The notes beneath the pieces were generated by a model that saw only the letters and a program-made list of their open reading frames with translations, was not told the origin of the DNA and made no database searches. Positions 17,218 to 25,190 of a stretch of DNA of 64,000 nucleotides are shown here, piece after piece. Position numbers and translations under genes: made by a program. Each line of letters starts with the position of its first letter. Position 1 is the stretch's first letter. This DNA is from Treponema sp. (GTDB lineage: Bacteria > Spirochaetota > Spirochaetia > Treponematales > Treponemataceae): NCBI GenBank assembly GCA_022510845.1, contig JAFLSR010000004.1, positions 1 to 64,000 of the forward strand, written 5' to 3'.

Positions 17218-18096
17218 TTAGTTTTTCTGCATCGTAATCTTGTCGATGATTATGCTCACTTCCTCAATAAGGATTCCGGTGTACTTTTCTATGTTTTCGA
17301 TGATGTACTGCTGGAGTTTGTACACTTCGCCTGTGAGTTGCTTTCCGAAAGGTATGTCCACTGTTATGACGATGCGGTAGCCGCGTGAATTTGTCTTTAT
17401 CGCGATTTTCCGCACGCGGATGTTCGAGTCGAATTCATGGACGCAGTGCATCGTCATCTGCGTGAGCGCGGCTTCCGATATTGAAACGCGGCCTTTTTTG
17501 GAGAATTCGGGCGTGACCACCGATTTTTCGAAGACTTCCTTTTTGCCGCCGCGGAAGATTCTCGAAAGAGGCCCTCCCTTGCTGAAAAACACCTTTATCG
17601 AATCGTTGAAGATGTGCGAATAGTTGCGCTTTATTTCTATCGCGGGCACGGGAATGACGTGCTTTCCTTCGATTTGGCGCGAGCGGATAGCCTTGTCGAT
17701 TTCTTCGCGCGTGGCTATGTCCTCGATTTTTATCACGGTGGAAGGAGCGGGCAGTGAAAGACGGGCAGCGATTTTCGTGACCATTTTTTCCGAAGTGCCA
17801 ATAAGAAGGATTTTCTTATAGCGCATATCGCGGATTTTGCCCGCAATCTCGTCGCGATGCTCCTTGTCGTCGAACACCGCCACGCGGACCGCCCCCATAT
17901 ACGTCTTTTCGGTTTTCGCGGAACGCCCGCCCAGAATCTTGTCGTCCTGAATCAAAAGCCCGTCATCGATTATCGCTTCGATTCCGTACTTTTGCGCGAG
18001 AAGCTTCGCCTTGAAACTTTTTCCGGTTCCGCTTTCCCCTACGAGGGCGTATACAGAGACTGCCTTGAATTTGTTTAGCAAATCGCTCAGTGACAT
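17218..18096 (-). CDS. P-loop NTPase fused to an Asp23/Gls24-like domain
   Basis: Not a standard named protein. Residues 14-30 contain Walker A GESGTGKS (20-27), followed by a nucleotide-kinase-like region to about residue 165. Residues about 200-292 (from RVSISEAAL through the repeated strand-turn-helix ending ILIEEVSIIIDKI) resemble the Asp23/Gls24 alkaline-shock fold. The middle is basic. The family that adds an ATPase to an Asp23 domain seems spirochaete-typical, but I cannot verify this. It is followed downstream (same strand) by nothing; the upstream neighbour is carbonic anhydrase, 7 bp away, so they likely share a transcript. Function unknown. Confidence 0.7.
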   Translation of the reverse strand: MSLSDLLNKFKAVSVYALVGESGTGKSFKAKLLAQKYGIEAIIDDGLLIQDDKILGGRSAKTEKTYMGAVRVAVFDDKEHRDEIAGKIRDMRYKKILLIGTSEKMVTKIAARLSLPAPSTVIKIEDIATREEIDKAIRSRQIEGKHVIPVPAIEIKRNYSHIFNDSIKVFFSKGGPLSRIFRGGKKEVFEKSVVTPEFSKKGRVSISEAALTQMTMHCVHEFDSNIRVRKIAIKTNSRGYRIVITVDIPFGKQLTGEVYKLQQYIIENIEKYTGILIEEVSIIIDKITMQKN

Positions 18097-18103
18097 AAAA
18101 TCA

Positions 18104-18670
18104 TCAGTCGAGGAAAGTCACCTCTCCGCTGTCGATGTGGTAAACCGCGCCGCGGACTTCGAGAGAGCCGTTTTCAACGAGTTCTTTGAGGCTTTCTTTG
18201 ATTAGCGACACGCTCCTTTGCACGTTGAGGCAGCACGCCTTGTACGGGTCTTTTTCAAGCCCTATTGCCTTTTTGATTTCATCGGTGATGTAGCGAACCT
18301 CGCCGCCGGGATTTCCGCTGAGAGCCGCGCCCACCGCGCCGCAGTTCGTGTGTCCGAGGACGAGCGCGAGTTTTGATCCGAGGTGCTCAGATGCGTATTC
18401 TACGCTTCCGATTTGGTGGTGGTCCATCACGTTTCCTGCCACGCGGATTGTGAAAATCTCGCCGATTCCCGCAGAGAATATTCCTTCCGGGATGACCCGC
18501 GAATCCGAGCAGGTTACGACGACAGCGTAGGGGCTTTGTCCGTTTTCGCAAGTGTGTTTTCTGATTTGCGGCGAAATGTCGCCCGGATTTGCCGTGGCAG
18601 TGAGGTAGCGGGCGTTTCCGGCTTTGAGTTTGGCGAGCGCCTCAGATGCAGAGATGTTTTTGCTTTCCAT
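18104..18670 (-). CDS. can: Beta-class carbonic anhydrase
   Basis: Zinc enzyme interconverting CO2 and bicarbonate in the cytoplasm. The 188-residue protein has the zinc ligands C54, H107 and C110, with the catalytic dyad D56-R58 in CSDSR and HTNCGAV. AAGGAGA lies 7-13 nt upstream of ATG 18670. A promoter is visible 70 bp upstream (18743-18771). It leads the two-gene unit with the P-loop/Asp23 protein. Confidence 0.95.
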   Translation of the reverse strand: MESKNISASEALAKLKAGNARYLTATANPGDISPQIRKHTCENGQSPYAVVVTCSDSRVIPEGIFSAGIGEIFTIRVAGNVMDHHQIGSVEYASEHLGSKLALVLGHTNCGAVGAALSGNPGGEVRYITDEIKKAIGLEKDPYKACCLNVQRSVSLIKESLKELVENGSLEVRGAVYHIDSGEVTFLD

Positions 18671-18742
18671 GATTCTTTCTCCTTGAAAAAATTCCGCGTT
18701 AGCGGTGTAGTATCTTGCGTTTCGGGCAAGACCGCATTTTTA

Positions 18743-18771
18743 AGTATACGGTATATGTGGCTTTAAAGCAA
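18743..18771 (-). promoter_or_regulatory. Promoter of the carbonic anhydrase unit
   Basis: Minus strand TTGCTT (18771-18766), 17-bp spacer, TATACT (18748-18743). The stretch 18772-18976 upstream holds no gene I can support; beyond it begins the 76-bp repeat. Confidence 0.6.
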
Positions 18772-18976
18772 GGGATTTTTGAACGCCGCGTGACTTCCCA
18801 AGCAAAAAAAAGGCGAGGGCGAAAAGGATGCGCCTGCTTTGGCGGAAAAGTCGGGTGGGACGATGGGCGGCTTTTGCGGGGCAGTTTTCATTTTCTCGAA
18901 GAATTTCGTATCCTGCTAGCGTTTGAAAAGTCGCCGTGCTGAGGAATTGGCTCGAACACTTGACGTGCAAGAAAAT

Positions 18977-19052
18977 CTAGAAAATATGTTAAAATGAACG
19001 GTTTTGGATATATTTTGTGCTAAAAATCATACAAATTCAGATATTTTCTAGG
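18977..19052. repeat. 76-bp palindrome-ended repeat, copy 1
   Basis: Begins CTAGAAAATAT and ends ATATTTTCTAG(G), an 11-bp perfect terminal inverted repeat. Exactly 76 bp, like copy 2 at 36876-36951; about 56 of 76 positions match (by eye), with the ends and the GATATA-TTGT and TTAAAA blocks best conserved. Its right end supplies the last four codons and stop of the rluA-type gene. It may be a miniature mobile element or a conserved regulatory palindrome. Confidence 0.8.
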
Positions 19053-20047
19053 TTGAAAATATCGTCTGGGGCGCAAAAACCTTCGGCGATGGCGGCTTTG
19101 AATTCCTCTGGAAGGCTTGCCCGAAGCCTGTGCGGAATGCCGAGCGTGTTTTCTGGAAACGCCATTTCGATTGCGTGCAGGAAGAAATTTTCTCTGCTTT
19201 TGCCCGTGTTTTTTTCCGCACTGGCTTTTCCGCCGTGCGCCGCGTCGCCTGCTAGCGGATGTCCGTGCGCTTCGGAGTGGATTCTGATTTGGTGCTTGCG
19301 TCCTGTGGAAATCTCGTAGCGGGCGAGGGTGGATTCCGCCCCGAAAATTTTTCCGTATGCGAGCGGCACAACCTTTGTCCGCGCCGTTTTTCCGCCGATT
19401 TCTTCAAGCCATTCTTCTTCGCGCTCGATTTTTCCTTCCGCGATTCCGACGTATGCCTTGCCTATGGCGTGCTCTTTGATTCCTTCGCTGAACCATTTTG
19501 CTCCCGCAAGGGATTTTGAAAATGCGATTATCCCTGTCGTGCCTTTGTCGAGGCGGTGGAGGGGACCGGGACGGAACGATATTGATTTTTCATGCGGCGT
19601 TTGGCTTTCGCAATCTGTGGAAGTTGTATCGAAATATTGCGGGTGCGCGAGGAGGATTTGCGCTAGCGAGTTTTCGCCGTGGACTGGGATTCCCTTTGGC
19701 TTGTTCACAAAAAGGATGTGGCGGTTTTGGAATATCACTTGGATTTTGCAGGGCGCGTGTTTTTCCGCCGCGCACAATTCCGCGTTTTGGGGCGAAGGTT
19801 CGCGTTCTTCCTGCGCGTCCGACGGGTTTGCTTGTTTGCCTTGAAGCAGGAACGCCGCAATCGAAAGGACATCGCCTTCGCGCGTGATTTGTTCGGGGCG
19901 CGCCTTGCTGCCGTTCAGTTTTACGAGGCCTTTTCGGAGCGCGGAGTACGCCTGTCCCTGCGTTCGGTGCTGAAGAAGCCTTTTTGCCACGCGGTCAAGT
20001 CTGCGGCCCGCGTCGTTTTCTCCAAGCGTGAATTCTTCCCATTCCAT
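19037..20047 (-). CDS. RluA-family pseudouridine synthase
   Basis: Converts uridine to pseudouridine in rRNA or tRNA. The 336-residue protein has an N-terminal S4-like domain (about 14-65) and the catalytic motif HRLDKGTTG (164-172, Asp167), then GKAYVGIAEG and the RKHQIRIH signature near 268. There is an unusually long linker (about 70-100) rich in Gln/Glu/Ala. The last residues Leu-Glu-Asn-Ile and the stop fall within the 76-bp repeat. ATG 20047 has no Shine-Dalgarno and lies 6 nt from a TAAAAT box. Which RluA paralogue (C, D or other) cannot be decided by eye. Confidence 0.9.
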   Translation of the reverse strand: MEWEEFTLGENDAGRRLDRVAKRLLQHRTQGQAYSALRKGLVKLNGSKARPEQITREGDVLSIAAFLLQGKQANPSDAQEEREPSPQNAELCAAEKHAPCKIQVIFQNRHILFVNKPKGIPVHGENSLAQILLAHPQYFDTTSTDCESQTPHEKSISFRPGPLHRLDKGTTGIIAFSKSLAGAKWFSEGIKEHAIGKAYVGIAEGKIEREEEWLEEIGGKTARTKVVPLAYGKIFGAESTLARYEISTGRKHQIRIHSEAHGHPLAGDAAHGGKASAEKNTGKSRENFFLHAIEMAFPENTLGIPHRLRASLPEEFKAAIAEGFCAPDDIFNLENI

Positions 20048-20053
20048 GATTGC

Positions 20054-20059
20054 ATTTTA
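20054..20059 (-). promoter_or_regulatory. Candidate -10 of the RluA gene
   Basis: TAAAAT on the minus strand, 6 nt before ATG 20047. No strong -35 is visible. The spacing predicts a leaderless message, as the gap is too short for a ribosome-binding site. Confidence 0.45.
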
Positions 20060-20156
20060 CATTGAATCGCGCGGAAATTCCAGTGGGAGTTGCGGCGAGT
20101 TTTGGCCGCGCAAATATGGGGCGTTGTCACGAGTTTTTTTTGCAAATGCAGGAGGG

Positions 20157-20370
20157 CGAGTTTTTTGGCGCAAGCCATTTTCTTGCGTCAAAAAAACTCG
20201 GTAGTGGGGCGAAGCGAACGGTGGGTTTTAGGGGGTGGGCAAAGATATCGGCGAGTTTCGCTTTGCGAAACTCGGAAGCAAGCCTTTGGGCTTGCGAGAG
20301 AGGGGGTAGGCGAAAATGAACGCAGAGTGAAATTTTTGCGTTCATTGCAGCCGAGGGGGAGACTTCCCCC
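20157..20370. other. Cluster of five hairpins in a divergent intergenic region
   Basis: H1: 20157-20174 with 20182-20200 (CGAGTTTTTT.GGCGCAAG, one bulge). H2: CGAGTTTCGC 20252-20261 with 20265-20274 (perfect 10 bp, 3-nt loop). H3: GCAAGCC 20278-20284 with GGCTTGC 20289-20295. H4: AATGAACGCA 20315-20324 with 20337-20346 (perfect 10 bp). H5: GGGGGA 20355-20360 with TCCCCC 20365-20370. The flanking genes diverge from here, so these are not their terminators. A CGAGTTT phrase begins at 20129, 20157 and 20252. The region could encode a structured RNA or be a stack of palindromic elements. Confidence 0.7.
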
Positions 20371-20435
20371 GCATATTGTCGCTAATAATCGGTTTTGCTA
20401 CTAGACAAAAGTTCGATAGTGAGTAAAATATTATC

Positions 20436-20915
20436 GTGCTTTATGTCATAAAATCCCGGCTTCTCGAACTGTTCTCTAATCCTGTGTTCCAGGCGTGCAT
20501 TTTCAGCTGGTTTTCCGCGCAGTTCATCAAGACGGTGATAAGCCTGTTCTCCGGAAAGATTCACAGCGTGAGGGGGCTTTTCGAGTCGCTTTTGTGGCGG
20601 ACGGGAGGCTTTCCTTCTAGCCATTCTTCTCTTGTCGCGACTCTTTCTACGTGCGTGGCGTTCCGTTCGGGGCTTTCGAGCGATGTGTTCATGTTGTCGT
20701 TCTGTTTTTTGATGGTGACGGTTCGGGACGCGCTCGGTGTGAGGCGTGCGAGCGGTATTCAGGCAAGAAGGCTCAACGAACTTGGCATGGAGCTTCAGGA
20801 GAAAAATGTCGCGACTTACAGGCCTGTAAAGGAAGTCATGGGGCACAGCCCTATGGAAGTGATATTCGGTGTAATCTTCGGATTTTTCATAGGCATCGGT
20901 TTCGCCGTGCTGTAA
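20436..20915 (+). CDS. Divergent PAP2/DUF212 family membrane protein
   Basis: Resembles the DUF212 (acid phosphatase/vanadium haloperoxidase-like) family. The 159-residue protein has hydrophobic spans near 14-35, 64-90 and 143-159, and conserved phrases GGFPSSHSSLVATL (about 57-70), TVRDALGVRR and MGHSPMEVIFG. The GTG start has no Shine-Dalgarno and lies 6 nt from a TAAAAT box. Family role is not established; phosphatase activity is only inferred from the SSH motif. First gene of the operon that continues into RNF. Confidence 0.85.
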   Translation: MLYVIKSRLLELFSNPVFQACIFSWFSAQFIKTVISLFSGKIHSVRGLFESLLWRTGGFPSSHSSLVATLSTCVAFRSGLSSDVFMLSFCFLMVTVRDALGVRRASGIQARRLNELGMELQEKNVATYRPVKEVMGHSPMEVIFGVIFGFFIGIGFAVL

Positions 20916-20932
20916 CTTGGGTGGGGTTCGGA

Positions 20933-22351
20933 ATGGTCGATTTTGTGAAGAGATATTTTGCTCCCGCTTTTGTCGCGCTGTTCGTGACTGTGTTGTTCGT
21001 GGTCTTGCGGACGCATCCTTCGTACAAGTTGTGGAAAGGGTACACGGTCTTGAGCGTTCCGCGCGATTCGGACGACGTGGCGGTTTCGAACGCGCTTTTG
21101 GAAGCGGGCTGCCTTGACGTGATTTCGCTTTCCGCGCAGCGCGGCGATGCGGCTTCCGCGCTTGAGTCAATCCTCTTGCAGAATGCGCTCGGATTCGATT
21201 CTTACGAAAAGGGAAGGTCGCTTTATTTTTTCGACAGGGACGGCAAGGCGCGGCTTTACTATGTTCCTGACGCGCACAAAAACAGTGTCAAGACGGCGAC
21301 GGAATTGCTTGAGCGCAACTACAGGATAAGCGCGCTGCTTGATTCCGGTTCGTCGTTTCCGTGGATGGTGCCGATTGTGGTTCTTGCTGTGTTCGCGGCG
21401 TTCCTGTGGCTTTCGGAAAACCGCATCGTTTTTGCGGCTGCCGCAGTCTTTCCCGTGGCGTTCTGTTTTTGCAATCCGCTTCATGCTGCGGGTGCCGCTG
21501 CCTCGATTGAAATTTACGCGATTTTTTTGGCGCAGAAAGTTTGGAGGAGGCGGGGCGGAACTGAGTTCCTTTTGAAAAATTGGTGCCTATGGATTTTTTG
21601 CGCGGCTTCGTTGCTCGCTTCGTTCGCGACTGGATTTGTGGGCGGAATACTTTTCCTCTTGAATTTCGTGGCTTCTGCTTCGGCGCTTTTCCTGTTGCTC
21701 AATTTGGAAGAGGAGTACGAGAGACGCTTTCCGTTCGTGCCGATTCTGATTCGCGATGCGAAGATGGTAGGGCGGATGAATCGCCGCTCGGTGAAAGGAA
21801 TGTCGGTCTGTTCGTGCGCCGCGTTCCTGCTTTTGGTTTTGTTTCTGACTGGCGCGAATTTTTCATCGGGAAAAGGCGGAAAGGACTTGTATTTTCCTGC
21901 CCCGAAGGTTTATAATGATAAGCCCTCGGAATTCGCTTCGCTGGACGATTTTTTTGTTCGCAGGTGGAACGCGCTTTCGCTTGAGTACCGTCCGCTCGCC
22001 GAAATTTCCTTGGCGAACGCTTTTGCGCGCCCTTCTGAGGGTGATGTCGTGACGCAGACTCGCTACGAAAAAAGGAATGGGGAAATCCACGCGAGCGAGC
22101 AAGTGGTCTGCATTTACGATGAGGCGTTCAGAAAAAAGGAAGTGGCTTCTGTGCTGAATGCGGACTATCCCGCGCTGGAAAAACTTTGGCTTGCGCAAGG
22201 CAGGAAATTTTCCACGGAATACGCATCGGGCGGAAGCGGCGCGGAAGGCGGAGAAATCGCTGTGGCCGTTCTTTTGGCTGCTATGTTCCTTCCGCTTTTC
22301 GTGGCGTTTTATTTTATTTTGATTTGGAGAAAGGTTCGCAATGTCTTATAG
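20933..22351 (+). CDS. Unknown integral membrane protein of the RNF-like operon
   Basis: I do not recognise a family. The 472-residue protein has an N-terminal membrane anchor (about 8-25), a soluble segment (about 26-140) with an acidic/hydrophobic pattern reminiscent of flagellar-type FliF-like secretion ring folds (weak), then several membrane spans (about 145-290) and a C-terminal span near 440-465. The start is ATG 20933, 17 bp after the DUF212 gene, behind GGGTGGGG; a long N-terminal extension is a frame shadow of the DUF212 gene. Its stop overlaps the rnfC start by 11 bp, so it is coupled to RNF and may be a dedicated partner or regulator. Confidence 0.7.
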   Translation: MVDFVKRYFAPAFVALFVTVLFVVLRTHPSYKLWKGYTVLSVPRDSDDVAVSNALLEAGCLDVISLSAQRGDAASALESILLQNALGFDSYEKGRSLYFFDRDGKARLYYVPDAHKNSVKTATELLERNYRISALLDSGSSFPWMVPIVVLAVFAAFLWLSENRIVFAAAAVFPVAFCFCNPLHAAGAAASIEIYAIFLAQKVWRRRGGTEFLLKNWCLWIFCAASLLASFATGFVGGILFLLNFVASASALFLLLNLEEEYERRFPFVPILIRDAKMVGRMNRRSVKGMSVCSCAAFLLLVLFLTGANFSSGKGGKDLYFPAPKVYNDKPSEFASLDDFFVRRWNALSLEYRPLAEISLANAFARPSEGDVVTQTRYEKRNGEIHASEQVVCIYDEAFRKKEVASVLNADYPALEKLWLAQGRKFSTEYASGGSGAEGGEIAVAVLLAAMFLPLFVAFYFILIWRKVRNVL

Positions 22352-23675
22352 TTTTACCGGAAAGAAGCCTCTCGCAAAAAGCGTTGCCACGGCATTTTTG
22401 CCTGCCCGGGTGTTTGTTCCGCTTTGTCAGGAAAAAGGCGTTTTGTGCGAAAGTGTCGTTACGGACGGAGCGCGTGTGGAGGAAGGGCAGGTGATTGCCG
22501 AGCCGTCGCAGGATTCTTTCTATGGCGCGAAAATACATTCTCCGATTCCCGGGCGCGTGCTCGGCATGAAAAGGTGCACTTTCCCAAACGGAAAATGCGG
22601 CGCGGCGTTGGAAATCGCGTTGTCGGGAGAATTCTCCCACATTGGAAAAAAGTCGCAGGAAATCGACTGGAAGACGTTCGGAAAGAATTCGCTTTTGAAC
22701 AGGATTGGCGCACATGGAGTGGTGAACACATTCAGCCTGCGCGAGCCGACTTCGCTCGCAGGGGACATACACGAAATCATGGAAATCCATCGTCCGCGGG
22801 ACTGGCACGAATTGTCGGGAACGAAGATTTTCATCCGCCTTTATGATGAAGACCCCTCGTGCCAGACAGACCGCGTCCTTGCGGACTCGCAGTTCGACAA
22901 GATGGTTTCTGCGGTACGGATTCTCTGCGAGATAATTTCACCGAAAGAAGTCGTGTTCGTCTACGCGAAAAACGATGACGCGCTCATTGAACGGCTTTTT
23001 CGTCTCAAAGACGAGGACGACGAGCGATTCCGTTTTGTCGCGATGAACGACAAAAAATTTCCGTGCGGAACGAAGCACGACATTCTCGAACGCTACATGA
23101 AGAATATGCGGCTTTCGGATTCGGAACGTGAGGCTCGCGCCGAGTCGCTTTTCGTGGATTGCGAGACGCTTTCGACACTGTACGATGCCGTGGTTTACAA
23201 CATTCCTGTCACTCGCGTAAACGTCAGCGTTTCTGGCGACTGCCTCAAGTCGAGCGCGGTGTTGAAAGTCTGCGTGGGAACGAGTTTCAAAAGCATAGCC
23301 GAAGAACTGGGACTTGCCACCGAGAACATCGGAAAAATCATAGTGAACGGAAGGAGGAACGGATTCGCCGTTCCTTCGCTGGACGCTCCTGTTGCAAAAT
23401 ACGTCAAGTCGGTGGAGTTCGTGTCGCATCACGACACCGCGGATTTTTCTGTGGCGTATTGCACTGGTTGCGGAAAATGCCGCGAGTCATGTCCCGCGCA
23501 AATCTGCCCCGACATGGCTTTGTCGCAAGTTGCAGGAGTGGAAGTGCCAAGCGAATTCGTTCGCGCGGCGGCGTTGTGCGTGGAATGCGGGCTTTGCAAC
23601 TGCGTGTGTCCTGTAAAGCTTCCGTTGTTCCAAAGCGTGAAAATTCTCAAGGAAATGCAAAATGGGAACGAATAG
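22341..23675 (+). CDS. rnfC: RnfC-like electron transport subunit
   Basis: Peripheral subunit of the ferredoxin:NAD+ oxidoreductase (RNF). The 444-residue protein retains two [4Fe-4S] cysteine sets, CTGCGKCRESCP (from C374) and CVECGLCNCVCP (from C413). The canonical GGIHP start and the Gly-rich GLGGA-FPT loop and ECEPYL site for FMN/NADH are absent; the equivalent segment reads GVVNTFSLREPT and RLYDEDPSCQ. A biotin-carrier-like domain sits near 30-100. Length is normal. Overlaps the next gene by 14 bp. If the altered loop is real, NADH oxidation by this subunit is doubtful. Confidence 0.8.
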   Translation: MSYSFTGKKPLAKSVATAFLPARVFVPLCQEKGVLCESVVTDGARVEEGQVIAEPSQDSFYGAKIHSPIPGRVLGMKRCTFPNGKCGAALEIALSGEFSHIGKKSQEIDWKTFGKNSLLNRIGAHGVVNTFSLREPTSLAGDIHEIMEIHRPRDWHELSGTKIFIRLYDEDPSCQTDRVLADSQFDKMVSAVRILCEIISPKEVVFVYAKNDDALIERLFRLKDEDDERFRFVAMNDKKFPCGTKHDILERYMKNMRLSDSEREARAESLFVDCETLSTLYDAVVYNIPVTRVNVSVSGDCLKSSAVLKVCVGTSFKSIAEELGLATENIGKIIVNGRRNGFAVPSLDAPVAKYVKSVEFVSHHDTADFSVAYCTGCGKCRESCPAQICPDMALSQVAGVEVPSEFVRAAALCVECGLCNCVCPVKLPLFQSVKILKEMQNGNE

Positions 23676-24714
23676 AAAATTCTACCGCACTGTTTCTACA
23701 GGCCCGTACAGACGATTTTCAAAGTCCGCGACGTCTTATATGCTGTGCTTTTGGGCGGCACTGTGCCCGCAGCTTTTGGCTTTGGCGGCGACAAAAAGCT
23801 ACGCCTCGCTCGCAATAATCCTGTGCACGGTTCTTGGCGCGCTCCTTTCCGAATTTCAGGAATTCCTTGATGGAAAACGCGCCGTGTTTTCTGCCGCATA
23901 TTCGCTGCTTACTGGAACTCTTGTTGGCTTCTACTTTCCCGCGAACTTTCCCCCTGTGGCGGCACTCTTGCTTACGTTCGTGATGATGTTTTCGGCGAAG
24001 TGCGTTTTCGGACGGCATGGGATTTCTTGGCTGAATCCGGTCGCGTTCACTTTGGCTGGCGCGTGGTTTGTGGGGCACTTTTATTTTCCGGGATTCCTTA
24101 TTCCGAAGGCTGAACTTTTGTTGAAGAATCCTTCGCTCTTTTTGGTGGAAGGTCTTTCTTCCCGCAGCCAGTTCGACAACGGGATTACTGATTTTTTGAA
24201 TGCAGCCGTGTTCGAAAAATTCGGCGCGTCAGTTCCTGGAGGATATGTTTCGCTGCTTTGGGATGCGCAGTGCGCGATTCCTGCTTTCCGATTCAACGCG
24301 CTGACTTTGCTCGCTTCGATTTTCCTCGTCGCGTTCGACATTGAAGGTGGGCTGGTTCCTTGCGTGTTTCTCGCGTCGTATTCGCTGCTCGTAAAATTCC
24401 TCTCGCCTGTTTTGCTTGGCGGCGCGCCTTTTTCGGGCGACATCGCGCTCGCTCTTTTTTCGGGCGGAACGGTTTTCACGGCGTTCTTCCTGCTTCAGTG
24501 GCAAGGCACTCTTCCCCGTTCGCTTTCGGGAAGAATCTTGTATGCGGTTTTGGGCGGGTGCGCGGCGTTCGTGTTTTGCGGGACCGGAACTTCTCCGATT
24601 GGCTCTGTTATGACGGTGCTTTTCCTCAACATCGTTTCTCCTGCGATTACTTCGTATGAAGATTCTTCGCGGCGCAAGAAAATCGCGTCGCTCTTGGAAA
24701 GGGAGGGGGTGTGA
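23662..24714 (+). CDS. rnfD: RnfD-like membrane subunit
   Basis: Multi-span subunit related to RnfD/NqrB that normally carries covalent FMN. The 350-residue protein has about ten hydrophobic spans and the family phrase GRHGISWLNPVAFTLAG. The covalent FMN acceptor motif SGAT(P) is not present; the nearest candidate Thr is in DNGITDF near residue 175. Overlaps rnfC by 14 bp and shares one base with rnfG, so translation is coupled. Confidence 0.8.
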   Translation: MGTNRKFYRTVSTGPYRRFSKSATSYMLCFWAALCPQLLALAATKSYASLAIILCTVLGALLSEFQEFLDGKRAVFSAAYSLLTGTLVGFYFPANFPPVAALLLTFVMMFSAKCVFGRHGISWLNPVAFTLAGAWFVGHFYFPGFLIPKAELLLKNPSLFLVEGLSSRSQFDNGITDFLNAAVFEKFGASVPGGYVSLLWDAQCAIPAFRFNALTLLASIFLVAFDIEGGLVPCVFLASYSLLVKFLSPVLLGGAPFSGDIALALFSGGTVFTAFFLLQWQGTLPRSLSGRILYAVLGGCAAFVFCGTGTSPIGSVMTVLFLNIVSPAITSYEDSSRRKKIASLLEREGV

Positions 24715-25190
24715 TGGACTACGAGCCGAAAAAGAGCCTTGTTCAGTGCGGAGTGTTCATTGGAATAATATGCGCGTTCTTCCTTGTGCTCAGCCTTTTT
24801 ATCGAGCTTTCTAGGGGCAATTGGGAGCGCGGCCTGCGCATGGCGGTGCAGAACGTCCTTCCGTCTTCGGAATATTCGGTGGGAAAGATGGTGCGCGTGG
24901 AAGAAAGCGGAAGCAATTTGGCGTGCTTTGAGATTTCTAGAATTTCGGACGGCGCACAGCAGCAATCCGATGCTCTTGCGATTGTGATGCGCGTTACGAC
25001 CTATTACGGTTCGCTTCCTGCGGTTTTCGTTCGAGAGGCGGGAAAAACGCGATTTGCAGGAATGGCGTATTTGATGAGTTCAGTCGCGGAGGAATTTGCT
25101 GACGTAACTCGTTCTACTCCGATGGATTTTTGGACGGAACAGGCGGACGTAATTTTTGACGCTGCCTTGCGTTTGGGGGAGGGGAAATGA
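24714..25190 (+). CDS. rnfG: RnfG-like periplasmic subunit, shortened
   Basis: Related to RnfG, which normally exposes covalent FMN outside the membrane. This copy is 158 residues, shorter than usual. It has one membrane span near 14-32 and a short soluble domain. The canonical ISGAT-TS flavinylation motif is missing; the corresponding end reads DVTRSTPMDFW. Weak recognition, based on order in the operon and size. Starts at ATG 24714 behind GGAGGGGG; overlaps rnfE by 4 bp (ATGA). Confidence 0.6.
   Translation: MDYEPKKSLVQCGVFIGIICAFFLVLSLFIELSRGNWERGLRMAVQNVLPSSEYSVGKMVRVEESGSNLACFEISRISDGAQQQSDALAIVMRVTTYYGSLPAVFVREAGKTRFAGMAYLMSSVAEEFADVTRSTPMDFWTEQADVIFDAALRLGEGK

Noticed and set aside
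17208..17225. Terminator between pcnB and the P-loop gene
   Set aside because: Only a 5-bp stem with a 3-nt loop before a T-run; too weak to claim.
20651..20932. N-terminal extension of the RNF-operon membrane protein
   Set aside because: It overlaps the DUF212 gene in another frame; ATG 20933 has a purine-rich site and begins the hydrophobic anchor.
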